From Cyclobacteriaceae bacterium (GTDB lineage: Bacteria > Bacteroidota > Bacteroidia > Cytophagales > Cyclobacteriaceae), in contig JAEUTZ010000017.1 of assembly GCA_016787725.1 (NCBI GenBank), positions 1 to 64,000 on the forward strand: DNA of 64,000 bases, read 5' to 3'. Below, piece by piece: positions 7,449 to 15,337 of this stretch (position 1 is its first letter; every line of letters starts with the position of its first letter). A program made the translations under genes and the position numbers. A model generated the notes under the pieces. The model saw only the letters and a program-made list of their open reading frames with translations. It had not been told where the DNA came from and made no database searches.

Positions 7449-8708
7449 ATGAAAATAGTGTATACGCTTATAATGACTTTATGGATTCTTGACGGAATGG
7501 GGCAAGACCTTGACTTGAAAAAGCGTTATTCTTTTGCCAAGTCATACTTCGGAATCGACTTGAACTACTTTTATAACCTGCAATCAAGCTCATTTTTAAA
7601 CCAACAAAATGAGATTCAATCCTTTGAAAGAAGTAATTTTATTTCCCCGTCCATTAACTTTGGAGCCACCCATTTTTGGGGACACGCTGACTTTTTTGTG
7701 TCAATCGCCACTTCATCAAGGAAAGCGAAGGCTGATGAATTAGACAATTCGATTAGATTTAGAGCGATAACCGGTATGCGTATTTTTCCGATGGCAATTA
7801 AAGAAAACACGTTGCGTCCGTACCTAAGCTATAAATTTGCTCCGATAAGGCTTAACCAAAGTAATTTACAGGGGGAGAATTACAGAAAAACTGAAGTAAA
7901 ATCAATTTTCGGAGCAGGGATAGCTTACCAAACATCTAAAATTTATACGCATTTAGGCTATGAACTGATTCCAAACAATCAAACTTCTATTTATCTGTCA
8001 AGAAGTCAAACAGCTACATCAGCATTTCCGAAAGGCTTGGTTAGTTTTGGTATAAACTATACAATAGAATTTACAAACGGTTCTTATTCAAGCCCGATTC
8101 CTCAACTTGACTCTATACTGCGAAGTAAAAACACATTGGGTTGGTTCTTTGGTATCGGCCCCTCTTCGGCTTTTCCTGTAAAAAGTTCAACCTATATAAC
8201 AGAACTTTATCCCTTTTTAGACGATAAAGGAATGCCAAATGTTTTTCCAGAAATTACAGCAGGCTACCATTTTTCAAAGCACGAGTTTATAGTCTCTGCC
8301 AATTTCCGACCCATCAAACAAGAGAGAAATGCCTTTTCATTCAATCAAAAGCTTATCAGAAACAGTCTTGGTTTAGAAGCCTACAAGTTTCTATTTGACT
8401 ATCACGGGTTCGCACCTTTTGTTGGTGCAAGTATTATGTATGATAATATTAAACTTGTTGAAACAGATAATACAACCAAGTTGACGGATGAACGCTTCAC
8501 TTTCATAAGTCCGTCTTTAATTTTTGGTTGGGACATTAGGCCGGGCAAACGGGCTGACATTTGGTTATTAAGGACTAACTTAAGATACTCGCCACTCTTG
8601 GAGATTAACAAAAACTCAAAAAAAATAAGTTTACAATATTTAGAGTTCAATTTTATTCAGGCCGTAATTTATCCGCAGAGAATTAAGAAATATAAAGAAT
8701 TGCGGTAG
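7449..8708 (+). CDS. Secreted protein, probable outer-membrane beta-barrel
   Basis: A 419-residue protein with an N-terminal signal peptide (MKIVYTLIMTLWILDGMGQ). It is rich in aromatic and alternating hydrophobic segments such as FGIDLNYFYNL, FKFLFDYHGFAPFVG and NLRYSPLLEI, the pattern of transmembrane beta-strands, with two halves that look related (both contain GWxFGxG or similar glycine turns). It ends YPQRIKKYKELR rather than with an aromatic residue, so the barrel assignment is uncertain. No family is recognised. It starts only 9 bases after the IS110 remnant, so its original promoter may have been replaced. Confidence 0.6.
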   Translation: MKIVYTLIMTLWILDGMGQDLDLKKRYSFAKSYFGIDLNYFYNLQSSSFLNQQNEIQSFERSNFISPSINFGATHFWGHADFFVSIATSSRKAKADELDNSIRFRAITGMRIFPMAIKENTLRPYLSYKFAPIRLNQSNLQGENYRKTEVKSIFGAGIAYQTSKIYTHLGYELIPNNQTSIYLSRSQTATSAFPKGLVSFGINYTIEFTNGSYSSPIPQLDSILRSKNTLGWFFGIGPSSAFPVKSSTYITELYPFLDDKGMPNVFPEITAGYHFSKHEFIVSANFRPIKQERNAFSFNQKLIRNSLGLEAYKFLFDYHGFAPFVGASIMYDNIKLVETDNTTKLTDERFTFISPSLIFGWDIRPGKRADIWLLRTNLRYSPLLEINKNSKKISLQYLEFNFIQAVIYPQRIKKYKELR

Positions 8709-8791
8709 TTAACAGCGGCTTGGCGTAATGGGGGCGTACGTTCTTCAGAGGACAATAATCAGAGCGCAATTCTGGTTGAAACGTAAAAAGT

Positions 8792-8809
8792 CCCGATGTG
8801 CAAATCGGG
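8792..8809 (-). terminator. Hairpin with T-tract on the minus strand
   Basis: CCCGAT (8792-8797) and ATCGGG (8804-8809) form a 6-bp stem with a 6-base loop. On the minus strand the stem is followed by ACTTTTT, the layout of an intrinsic terminator; on the plus strand it is preceded by the A-tract and followed by TATT. No minus-strand gene ends here now, so it may be a leftover of a cassette. Confidence 0.35.
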
Positions 8810-8951
8810 GTATTAACAATAGGATTGGTTTTACTTTGCTGCTCGTTCCTGAACTTTAAGCTACTTTAATTGGGCCCCTGGTATTATTTGGATACTTTGT
8901 GGTAAATAGACATCAAAAGAATGAATCGTGGTACTTTAAAAAAAGTATTTA

Positions 8952-9392
8952 ATGGATATGAGTAAATTCATGTTTTGGCAAAAGTGGCTTACTTACGCCA
9001 ACGTACTCACCATCGGTGTGGGTTTACTTGTCGCTTTTTTCGGTAATTCAATCTTTCTTGAAATTCACAATGATTATACTGTGAATGTATTTTTCGGTGG
9101 AGTACCTCTTACCAGAGAAACACTGCAATTAAAAAACTGGCTTTTTGGAGTTGCAGGCGGAACAATTGTTGGCTTCCATTTATTAATGGTTTTCATCTCA
9201 GAGAACGCCTTCAAAAAGAGAGAGCGATGGGCTTATTTAGCTATGTGGTACGGTCTCCTTTCCTGGTTTATTATTGATAGCGGCATTTCTGTTTATTATG
9301 GAGCTGTGTATAATGTTGTTCTCATCAACTTGGTGGCTTTGGTGATAATTGGATTACCGTTACTAGTTGTCAGAAAAGCTTTTTATGAATAA
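8952..9392 (+). CDS. Small four-helix membrane protein, unknown family
   Basis: A 146-residue protein with four strong hydrophobic segments at about residues 14-32, 63-83, 93-112 and 119-140, separated by short charged loops (SENAFKKRERW). No motif of a known family is recognised. It overlaps the next gene, another membrane protein, by 8 bases, which implies translation coupling and a shared task. Its small size and the lack of conserved charged residues inside the helices fit an accessory or anchor subunit, but that is inference. Confidence 0.6.
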   Translation: MDMSKFMFWQKWLTYANVLTIGVGLLVAFFGNSIFLEIHNDYTVNVFFGGVPLTRETLQLKNWLFGVAGGTIVGFHLLMVFISENAFKKRERWAYLAMWYGLLSWFIIDSGISVYYGAVYNVVLINLVALVIIGLPLLVVRKAFYE

Positions 9393-10014
9393 TCGTATGA
9401 ATTCAAAAATAAATTGGCTTAGGAGCACCCACCATTTCTCAGGAGTTCTGTTGATTACGTTTATCGCAATACATTTAATCAACCACTTGATGCTCTTTCA
9501 TTCCGAGGAAGCACATTTGCAATTTATGTCGATCGGGAGAAAGTTTTATCGGTTTACTCCAATTGAAATATTGTTGTTTGTGGTGGTTTTGTTTCAAATA
9601 ACTTCCGGAGTATTCCTTCTGAAGGAAAAGTGGAAAGACTTAAACAACGCATGGGATAGGATTCAAAATTATTCTGGAGCTTACTTTATCTATTTTCTGA
9701 TTGCTCATCTTTCAGCCATTCTATACGGCAGGTATACACTGGAACTCGATACGAATTTGTATTTCGGAGCAGCTGTATTGAACATTTCTCCAATGCGCTA
9801 CTTTTTTTTATTTCACTATGGTTTGGCTATCATCGCATTTTTTTCGCACACAGCCTGTGTTCATCGGATAAAAATACAGGCATTTGTAAGTCGAAAAACT
9901 GCAAATGTGCAAAGTGTTTTGATAATTAGTTTTGGCGTGGCATTGGCTTTTTTTCTGATAAGGAAAATGATGGAATTAACTATTCCGAGGGAATACATTG
10001 ATCCATTTCAATAA
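9385..10014 (+). CDS. Five-helix membrane protein resembling cytochrome b subunits (SdhC/FrdC-like)
   Basis: About 209 residues from the ATG at 9385 (an in-frame ATG at 9397 is also possible; the upstream TTG is less likely). Five hydrophobic segments are visible. The first begins STHHFSGVLLITFIAIHLIN, with histidines facing the membrane in the way haem-ligating cytochrome b anchors of succinate dehydrogenase or fumarate reductase do, and further histidines occur in helices 3 and 4 (YFLIAHLSAI, LFHYGLAIIAFFSH). No flavoprotein or iron-sulphur subunit lies nearby. It overlaps the preceding membrane-protein gene by 8 bases. Haem binding is inferred. Confidence 0.5.
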   Translation: MNNRMNSKINWLRSTHHFSGVLLITFIAIHLINHLMLFHSEEAHLQFMSIGRKFYRFTPIEILLFVVVLFQITSGVFLLKEKWKDLNNAWDRIQNYSGAYFIYFLIAHLSAILYGRYTLELDTNLYFGAAVLNISPMRYFFLFHYGLAIIAFFSHTACVHRIKIQAFVSRKTANVQSVLIISFGVALAFFLIRKMMELTIPREYIDPFQ

Positions 10015-10038
10015 TGATTAGTAATTAATATTACAAAG

Positions 10039-10120
10039 ACCAACATGCCGCTTATAATAAACAGTGATTAAAGGCAAGCAGAATAATTGTTTTCTTTCAT
10101 CTACCCCAAAAGTGTGAGGG
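10039..10120 (-). repeat. 82-bp repeat, copy 1
   Basis: This stretch aligns over its full length with 14995-15076 in the same orientation, with roughly three quarters of positions identical and the last 31 bases (CTACCCCAAAAGTGTGAGGG side) almost perfectly conserved. On the minus strand the copies begin CCCTCACACTTTTGGGG, and the flanks on that side are unrelated, so that sequence marks a sharp boundary. In copy 2 the frame reads KKTIILLLFITVQCYGQ, which looks like a signal peptide, so the repeat may derive from the start of a secreted-protein gene. Confidence 0.6.
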
Positions 10121-10157
10121 TATATGAATAGATACACAGTACTGAACAGGTACCGTT

Positions 10158-10287
10158 TTATTTGCTGGCATAATTCTTTCAAATAGCCCTTCCTGGATTT
10201 AGCAGTTGCCAGTGATTGTTTCAGTAATTTATTTGCGACCGTGATCAAGGTTAGTTTTATTAATTTTCCCTTATATATATAGTTCAC
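10158..10287 (-). pseudogene. IS110-family transposase, C-terminal remnant with frameshift
   Basis: The minus-strand frame encodes KLTLITVANKLLKQSLATAK, which resembles the conserved C-terminal segment (xALxAVxNKLLKQAFAIxK) of IS110-family transposases. A shift of one frame then gives xKNYASK followed by a stop at 10158, again like the usual end of these proteins. Everything upstream, including the catalytic domains, is missing. It is on the opposite strand from the IS110 remnant at 7347, so the two come from different insertions or an inversion. Confidence 0.5.
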
Positions 10288-10656
10288 TCATATTGTGAAA
10301 TGTGGAAGGTTTAGTGCAGATAATAAAAGTATTTTCTTAATTTAGATCGGTAACATTGTACAGTTTGAAAATGGTCGCGCTAATCATTCCGTTAACCTTT
10401 ATTTTTTACCGCGCCTTTTCCGCACACTCCATAAACACCAACGATGGCAGTAATAGAGCCTGGACAATTTGGCCATCTCACTAGACACGTCACTAATAAC
10501 GATTTAGATGGGGTCAAGTGAACGGCATTTCATATAAAAACCAGCCATTAAGAGTATAAACAATTAGAAACTTCTAGTATTTTCAAACTTCTAGAATGCA
10601 TGGGTGTTAATAACCAGAGGTCCATTTTGCATGAAGAATTTGTTTTAAAAAACTGA
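10288..10656. other. Noncoding region upstream of the DUF1254 gene pair
   Basis: No gene is visible. The sequence includes TTTTCTTAATTTAG (10330-10343), which also occurs with one change near 6990-7003, and CACCAACGATGG near 10440, both of which resemble other spacers in this accessory region. The 10-base direct repeat at 10568-10594 lies at the right end, close to the start of the following lipoprotein gene. Confidence 0.35.
10568..10594 (+). promoter_or_regulatory. 10-base direct repeat upstream of the DUF1254 gene
   Basis: AAACTTCTAG occurs at 10568-10577 and again at 10585-10594, 17 bases from start to start, ending 62 bases before the ATG. Tandem half-sites at less than two helix turns are common for response-regulator or activator binding. 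No promoter consensus could be placed with confidence next to it, so the role is inference. Confidence 0.35.
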
Positions 10657-12057
10657 ATGACTATGATAAAAAAACTAGCGCTTTTTGTTATGATTTCAGG
10701 GGTGGTCGTATTGGTTAGTTGTAAAAAGACGAATGACACGTCAGCACGACTGACACCGGAAAAAGTAGAGAAGCTTGTTGAAGAAGCATACTTCCATTGT
10801 TTTCCAATTGTTGAAAACTACAAGGCCATGTATGCTTACAGTATTCTCAAATCCTCACCAATGTATTTGCCAATGAATACAGTAAAAAACAACACGTACC
10901 TGTTCTCTCCATCTGATAAAATTGTAGTAAGTCCCAATAACGACACCTACTATACAACAGCTTCTCTGGATTTGAGGGCGGAGCCGATTATTATTAAAGT
11001 GCCAGAAATTAAGGATAGATATTATTCCTTTCAGCTTACGAGCCTTGTGACCGATAATTTTGGATACATAGGCACCAATACAACAGGCACAGGCGCTGGT
11101 ATTTATGCGATTACTTCTCCAAACTTTTCGGGTTCACTGCCCGAAGGAGTGAAAGAAATAAAATCTCCGAGCGAGATTGTTGGGCTATTCGGCCGGACAG
11201 AGGTTAATGCTGATGATCCTAAAGACGTTGAAAGCGCACAAGCCGTGCAACGTCAATATCAAATTGATGTAATGCACAAATTTTATCCTGAATTTCAACC
11301 AAAAGAGGTTCCGCCTATAGATTTCCCTACTTACAGTGACAAAGACATGGCACAACCCAAATTCTTTGCTCTGTTGAATTTTTTACTGCAACACACAAAG
11401 CTGAGTGCAGATGAACAAGAAATAATAAATAGTTACAAAACAATAGGTATTGAAGCGGGACAACCCTATTCATTTTATGATTCACATCCCGAATTTCAAT
11501 CTTCCATTAAAAACGGAATTGCAAAAGGAATAGTGAAGATTGATTCATCATCCCGACACCTCGGTAGGGTAGTGAATGGATGGACCATGTTTCCGCTCGG
11601 AGAATATTTTGGTAGTAATTACATCGATAGAACCAACATAGCTAAAATGGGTATTTACGCCAATAGTCCGTTTGAGGCTTATTATCCTCTTGCATTTGTG
11701 GACAGTAACAATGAAACGCTAAATGGACAGAATAACTACACCATTCATTTTCCTGCCGACTCCCTTCCTCCAGCGAAATTCTTTTGGTCACTTACTATGT
11801 ACGAAAACAAAACACAACTCCTGGTTGAAAATGAAATTAAGCGATATTCTATTGGTGATCGTACCAAAAGTTTGAAATATAATAAAGATGGTTCATTAAC
11901 ACTATACATTGGCAATTCGCGTCCCCCGTCAGGCATCGGTAATTGGCTTCCTGCTCCTGAAGGCGATTTTAATGTCATGATGAGGCTGTATGGGCCACAA
12001 GAGATTGTGTTAAACGGAACATGGACACCTCCTCCAATTAAACGCATCAAAGAGTAA
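10657..12057 (+). CDS. DUF1254/DUF1214 domain lipoprotein (first of two)
   Basis: A 466-residue lipoprotein: the signal sequence ends VVLVSC with the lipidated cysteine at residue 22, followed by KK. The N-terminal half is the DUF1254 domain (SPNNDTYYTTASLDLRAEPI, then VPEIKDRYYSFQL), and the C-terminal half is DUF1214 (LPPAKFFWSLTMYE, LKYNKDGSLTLYI, NWLPAPEGDFNVMMRLYGP). Proteins of this pair of domains are secreted, common in Proteobacteria and Bacteroidota, and have no established reaction. It is followed 29 bases later by a paralogue, with which it probably forms an operon. Length is normal for the family. Confidence 0.85.
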   Translation: MTMIKKLALFVMISGVVVLVSCKKTNDTSARLTPEKVEKLVEEAYFHCFPIVENYKAMYAYSILKSSPMYLPMNTVKNNTYLFSPSDKIVVSPNNDTYYTTASLDLRAEPIIIKVPEIKDRYYSFQLTSLVTDNFGYIGTNTTGTGAGIYAITSPNFSGSLPEGVKEIKSPSEIVGLFGRTEVNADDPKDVESAQAVQRQYQIDVMHKFYPEFQPKEVPPIDFPTYSDKDMAQPKFFALLNFLLQHTKLSADEQEIINSYKTIGIEAGQPYSFYDSHPEFQSSIKNGIAKGIVKIDSSSRHLGRVVNGWTMFPLGEYFGSNYIDRTNIAKMGIYANSPFEAYYPLAFVDSNNETLNGQNNYTIHFPADSLPPAKFFWSLTMYENKTQLLVENEIKRYSIGDRTKSLKYNKDGSLTLYIGNSRPPSGIGNWLPAPEGDFNVMMRLYGPQEIVLNGTWTPPPIKRIKE

Positions 12058-12086
12058 CGATCAAATGTGCTAAGGTTTAATATGTT

Positions 12087-13424
12087 ATGAAAGACTTTCG
12101 ATTAGGAATATATCGTATTATTATTTTCGCCTGGTTGGTTTTTGTTTCTTGTCAACAGCCCAAAGAAGAAAATGCAATTGCCGTACCTACACCGGAGGAA
12201 ATTAATGACGCATATATCTATCTGTTATCCCGCTATTTAATTATTCAGCAAGAAAATGTCGACATCAATATCAACAAGACAAACTATAATGAATTTCGTC
12301 ATAACCCATTAGGAGACTATTCCTTTGTAAACCCGAATATGGATGTTGCCATTTCAGAAGCATGGATCGCTGTAGATGATAGTTCGGTTGTGGTTGTGAA
12401 CATTCCTAAAATTGATGGTAGATACTATACAGCGCAAATTATTGATAGCTGGGGCGAAGTGATAACAAACCTGAATGAACGAATGTATCCTGAACATCCT
12501 GATGGAGCGTTTGCATTTGTGACGAAGGGAAGTACCGTCAAGATTCCAGAGGGAGCTTTAAGAATAGAAATACCCGGGACGAAAGCTAAAGTTTTAACGA
12601 GGGTTCAATTAAAGAATGATAATGAAGGTGCTCTTGCACTTCAACGCAAGTTCACGATAGCGGCACCAGCAGGTATCAAAATATCTCAACCCATTCAGAT
12701 TCCGGACTTCAGTAATACAAATCTCATAAGTGTAGCAATTTTTGACAAGGTAAAGGAGGTTCTGAATTCACAACCCGATTTCATGCCGAATGCAGAAAAA
12801 TATCAGGCTATAGTAAACAAGGTATCAGCCTATACGAATAGTAATAAAGCTGCGAGAGAAACTACCGATTCACTCTTAGTCAACAAAGTAATTCCTAATT
12901 TTTTAGAAGGGTCGAAAGGATTTGGATCGCAAAAAGATGGATGGTCTATATCCTATGTTTTAGGGAATAGTGGTGGCGATATCGTTACGCGCGCAATATT
13001 AAACTATGGCGGCATTTGGGGAAATGTAAAATCCGAGGTTTTGTACTTCATAGGCTTGACAGACAATAACAAAGAATTACTTAGCGGTGATCATGTTTAT
13101 GAAATTAAATTTCCAAAAGGAAGTTTGCCAGAGGAAGTTGTGAATTCATACTGGGCATTAACCTTGTATAGCGTACCGGATTATCGCATAGTACCCAACA
13201 ACATAGATCGGTTTGGCCTGGGCTCTGCGTCTAATTTAAAGAAAAATAAAGACGGCTCTTTAAGTATATGGGTAGCATCTGAGAAACCAACGGGAGCAAT
13301 TCTTGATAACTGGCTTCCTTCACCAAAAGGAAAGGGATTTGCATTAACGCTTCGCATCTATGTACCAAAAGATTTAGTAAAAAATGGTGAATGGTTTCCT
13401 TCTGCTATTGTCAAGAAGAATTGA
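12087..13424 (+). CDS. DUF1254/DUF1214 domain lipoprotein (second of two)
   Basis: A 445-residue lipoprotein with a lipobox ending FVSC at residue 22. It has the same domain order as its upstream neighbour: DUF1254 with SEAWIAVDDSSVVVVNIPKI and IDGRYYTAQIIDSWGEV, then DUF1214 with VVNSYWALTLYSVPDY, LKKNKDGSLSIWV and NWLPSPKGKGFALTLRIY. Sequence similarity to the first copy is moderate, so the duplication is old or the two were acquired together. Function is unknown; a role in handling an extracellular compound is a guess from location only. Confidence 0.83.
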   Translation: MKDFRLGIYRIIIFAWLVFVSCQQPKEENAIAVPTPEEINDAYIYLLSRYLIIQQENVDININKTNYNEFRHNPLGDYSFVNPNMDVAISEAWIAVDDSSVVVVNIPKIDGRYYTAQIIDSWGEVITNLNERMYPEHPDGAFAFVTKGSTVKIPEGALRIEIPGTKAKVLTRVQLKNDNEGALALQRKFTIAAPAGIKISQPIQIPDFSNTNLISVAIFDKVKEVLNSQPDFMPNAEKYQAIVNKVSAYTNSNKAARETTDSLLVNKVIPNFLEGSKGFGSQKDGWSISYVLGNSGGDIVTRAILNYGGIWGNVKSEVLYFIGLTDNNKELLSGDHVYEIKFPKGSLPEEVVNSYWALTLYSVPDYRIVPNNIDRFGLGSASNLKKNKDGSLSIWVASEKPTGAILDNWLPSPKGKGFALTLRIYVPKDLVKNGEWFPSAIVKKN

Positions 13425-13685
13425 AGTCCGGGTAATCCGCAATAAATTGAGAAGGGAGTATAACTTTAATGTGCGACAAAGAAACATCTGGAAGTGAAAT
13501 GAGGTACAGGCCTTATTACTGCCAACAGCATGTTTCTGCAAGGTGCCGTACGAGTTGAATTAAAGTCTTATCTTCATTCAGCGTTTTTGGTTCGTGAGAA
13601 TGGATACTGCTACAGAAGAACACCACTACAGAAGAAAAATTGTGTAATAAGATTGTACGACAACTATAATACTTATTGAATAACC

Positions 13686-14945
13686 ATGAAACGAAGAGAC
13701 TTTATTATCAAAACGTCAGGCATTGCAGTTGCATCCTTATCGTATCCGCAATTGTATGCAAATGTAAATAGGCAGATTGAATCGAATTCCCATCAAGCAA
13801 ACTATGATGTTATTGTTCTGGGCGTTGGTAGCATGGGTTCTTCTGCTTGCTATCATCTAGCGAATAGCGGATATAAAGTTTTAGGATTAGAGCAGTTTGA
13901 CATTCCGCATGATCTGGGTTCACACGCTGGGCAAAGTCGAATCATTCGTAAAGCGTATGGTGAAGGTTCTGACTATGTACCTTTGTTGGAAAGAGCTTAT
14001 ACGAACTGGCAGACCTTGGAATCAGAAACCGGCTCGCAAGTTTATTACAAAACAGGGCTCACTTATTTTGGAGCGCCCGATGATCCGTTTTTAAAAACAG
14101 TGAAGGGTTCATCCAGAAAATATAAAATTCCAATTAATGATCTAACTGTAGAGGAATGCGATCGTAAATATCCGCAGTTTAAACTTCCCCCAAATTTCCA
14201 GCGATTGGAGGAGACTGAGGCTGGCTTCATCACTCCGGAACGGAGCATACTTTTGTACGTTCAGCAAGCGGTATTAAAAGGAGCAGTTATTCGGACGAAA
14301 GAGAAAGTACATGAGTGGAAACACGAAAGCTCGGGAAGTGTAACTGTAGTAACCAATAAAGGAACTTACAAGGCAGGTAAATTGATAATTACGGCTGGAC
14401 CATGGGCAGGAAAAGTGATGCCTTCGCTTATTTCCAAACTAACCATTACACGACAGGCGGTTGCATGGGTAAAGCCCAGAAATTGGGACAAATTTACACT
14501 CGGGAAATTTCCATGTTGGATTTTAGAGGATAAAGATCATGACTTTTATGGATTCCCGATCCTACCAGTCGGAACATTTGCTGGCCCATTGGGATTAAAA
14601 CTTGCTTTACACTATCCCGGAGCTGATACTACAGATCCAGATCAAGTGAATAGAAATACAAAGGAATCAGATGAAAAAATTTTGATTGATTTTCTAAACA
14701 AATTTATGCCAGATGGTTACGAGAATACATTGGTGATGAAAACATGCTTATACACCAATTCTCCAGATCATGATTTCATCATCGATTACTTATCGGGGTT
14801 TAATAAGGACATTGTTTTTGCAACTGGATTTAGTGGTCATGGTTTCAAATTCGTAAGCGTTGTAGGTGAGATTTTGGCTGACCTTGCCATGGAGGGGTCA
14901 ACGCAGCTTCCGGTCGATTTTCTAAGCGCAAAGCGATTTGGTTGA
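13686..14945 (+). CDS. Exported sarcosine oxidase / N-methyltryptophan oxidase-like flavoprotein
   Basis: A 419-residue FAD-dependent amine oxidase of the monomeric sarcosine oxidase family, which oxidises N-methyl or secondary amino acids and reduces oxygen to hydrogen peroxide. The FAD dinucleotide site GVGSMG is at residues 46-51 and the flavin-attachment region KTCLYTNSPDHDFIID places the cysteine at residue 354, equivalent to the covalent-flavin cysteine of the family. Unlike the paralogue at 23116 it has a 35-residue N-terminal extension, MKRRDFIIKTSGIAVASLSY, with RR as in Tat signals, so it should work in the periplasm. The two share long identical blocks such as LEQFDIPHD and SHAGQSRIIRKAY. 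Confidence 0.85.
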   Translation: MKRRDFIIKTSGIAVASLSYPQLYANVNRQIESNSHQANYDVIVLGVGSMGSSACYHLANSGYKVLGLEQFDIPHDLGSHAGQSRIIRKAYGEGSDYVPLLERAYTNWQTLESETGSQVYYKTGLTYFGAPDDPFLKTVKGSSRKYKIPINDLTVEECDRKYPQFKLPPNFQRLEETEAGFITPERSILLYVQQAVLKGAVIRTKEKVHEWKHESSGSVTVVTNKGTYKAGKLIITAGPWAGKVMPSLISKLTITRQAVAWVKPRNWDKFTLGKFPCWILEDKDHDFYGFPILPVGTFAGPLGLKLALHYPGADTTDPDQVNRNTKESDEKILIDFLNKFMPDGYENTLVMKTCLYTNSPDHDFIIDYLSGFNKDIVFATGFSGHGFKFVSVVGEILADLAMEGSTQLPVDFLSAKRFG

Positions 14946-14994
14946 TACCTTATTAAATGGCTTCATAGAGATAACGACTGACGTCCGGACGAAA

Positions 14995-15076
14995 ACCAAC
15001 TGTCCATAACATTGAACGGTGATAAAGAGCAAGAGAATAATGGTTTTCTTTTCATCTACCCCAAAAGTGTGAGGGG
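14995..15076 (-). repeat. 82-bp repeat, copy 2
   Basis: Diverged copy of 10039-10120 in the same orientation, with the CCCTCACACTTTTGGGG boundary on its minus-strand 5' side. The minus-strand frame after the boundary reads KKTIILLLFITVQCYGQ, a signal-peptide-like stretch with no intact gene behind it. It sits downstream of the sarcosine-oxidase-like gene, convergent with it. Confidence 0.6.
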
Positions 15077-15337
15077 CATTCTCATTCTCCACAGCGTCTC
15101 CGCCCCGGGACACTGGCAATTGGATAGGATGGACGAGCAAGGATTGGAGTGAGTATCGGATCCAGGATAATGTAGTAGGGCGCGAATGGATACGCAGAAC
15201 GACCCTGAAGCAGGAGCCGCTGCAAAGAACGGGGATCTAACCTCCTTTAAGAATGGGACAAAGTTCGGCCCGTTTATCAAACTTTTTCATCCGCCATCCG
15301 TTCGGTGTTTATCTTTCGGAAATAGTTAAACTGAGTT
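15077..15337. other. Noncoding or decayed region upstream of the TonB receptor
   Basis: A minus-strand frame of 74 codons ends exactly at the repeat boundary (MRMPLTLLG) but has no recognisable domain and unusual composition; I regard it as decayed or chance. The right end must contain the promoter of the receptor gene, and AATAGTTAAACTGAG lies just before its TTG start. Confidence 0.3.

Noticed and set aside
15056-15280. 74-codon minus-strand frame ending at the 82-bp repeat
   Set aside because: No family is recognisable and the frame seems decayed; it is described with the noncoding region only.
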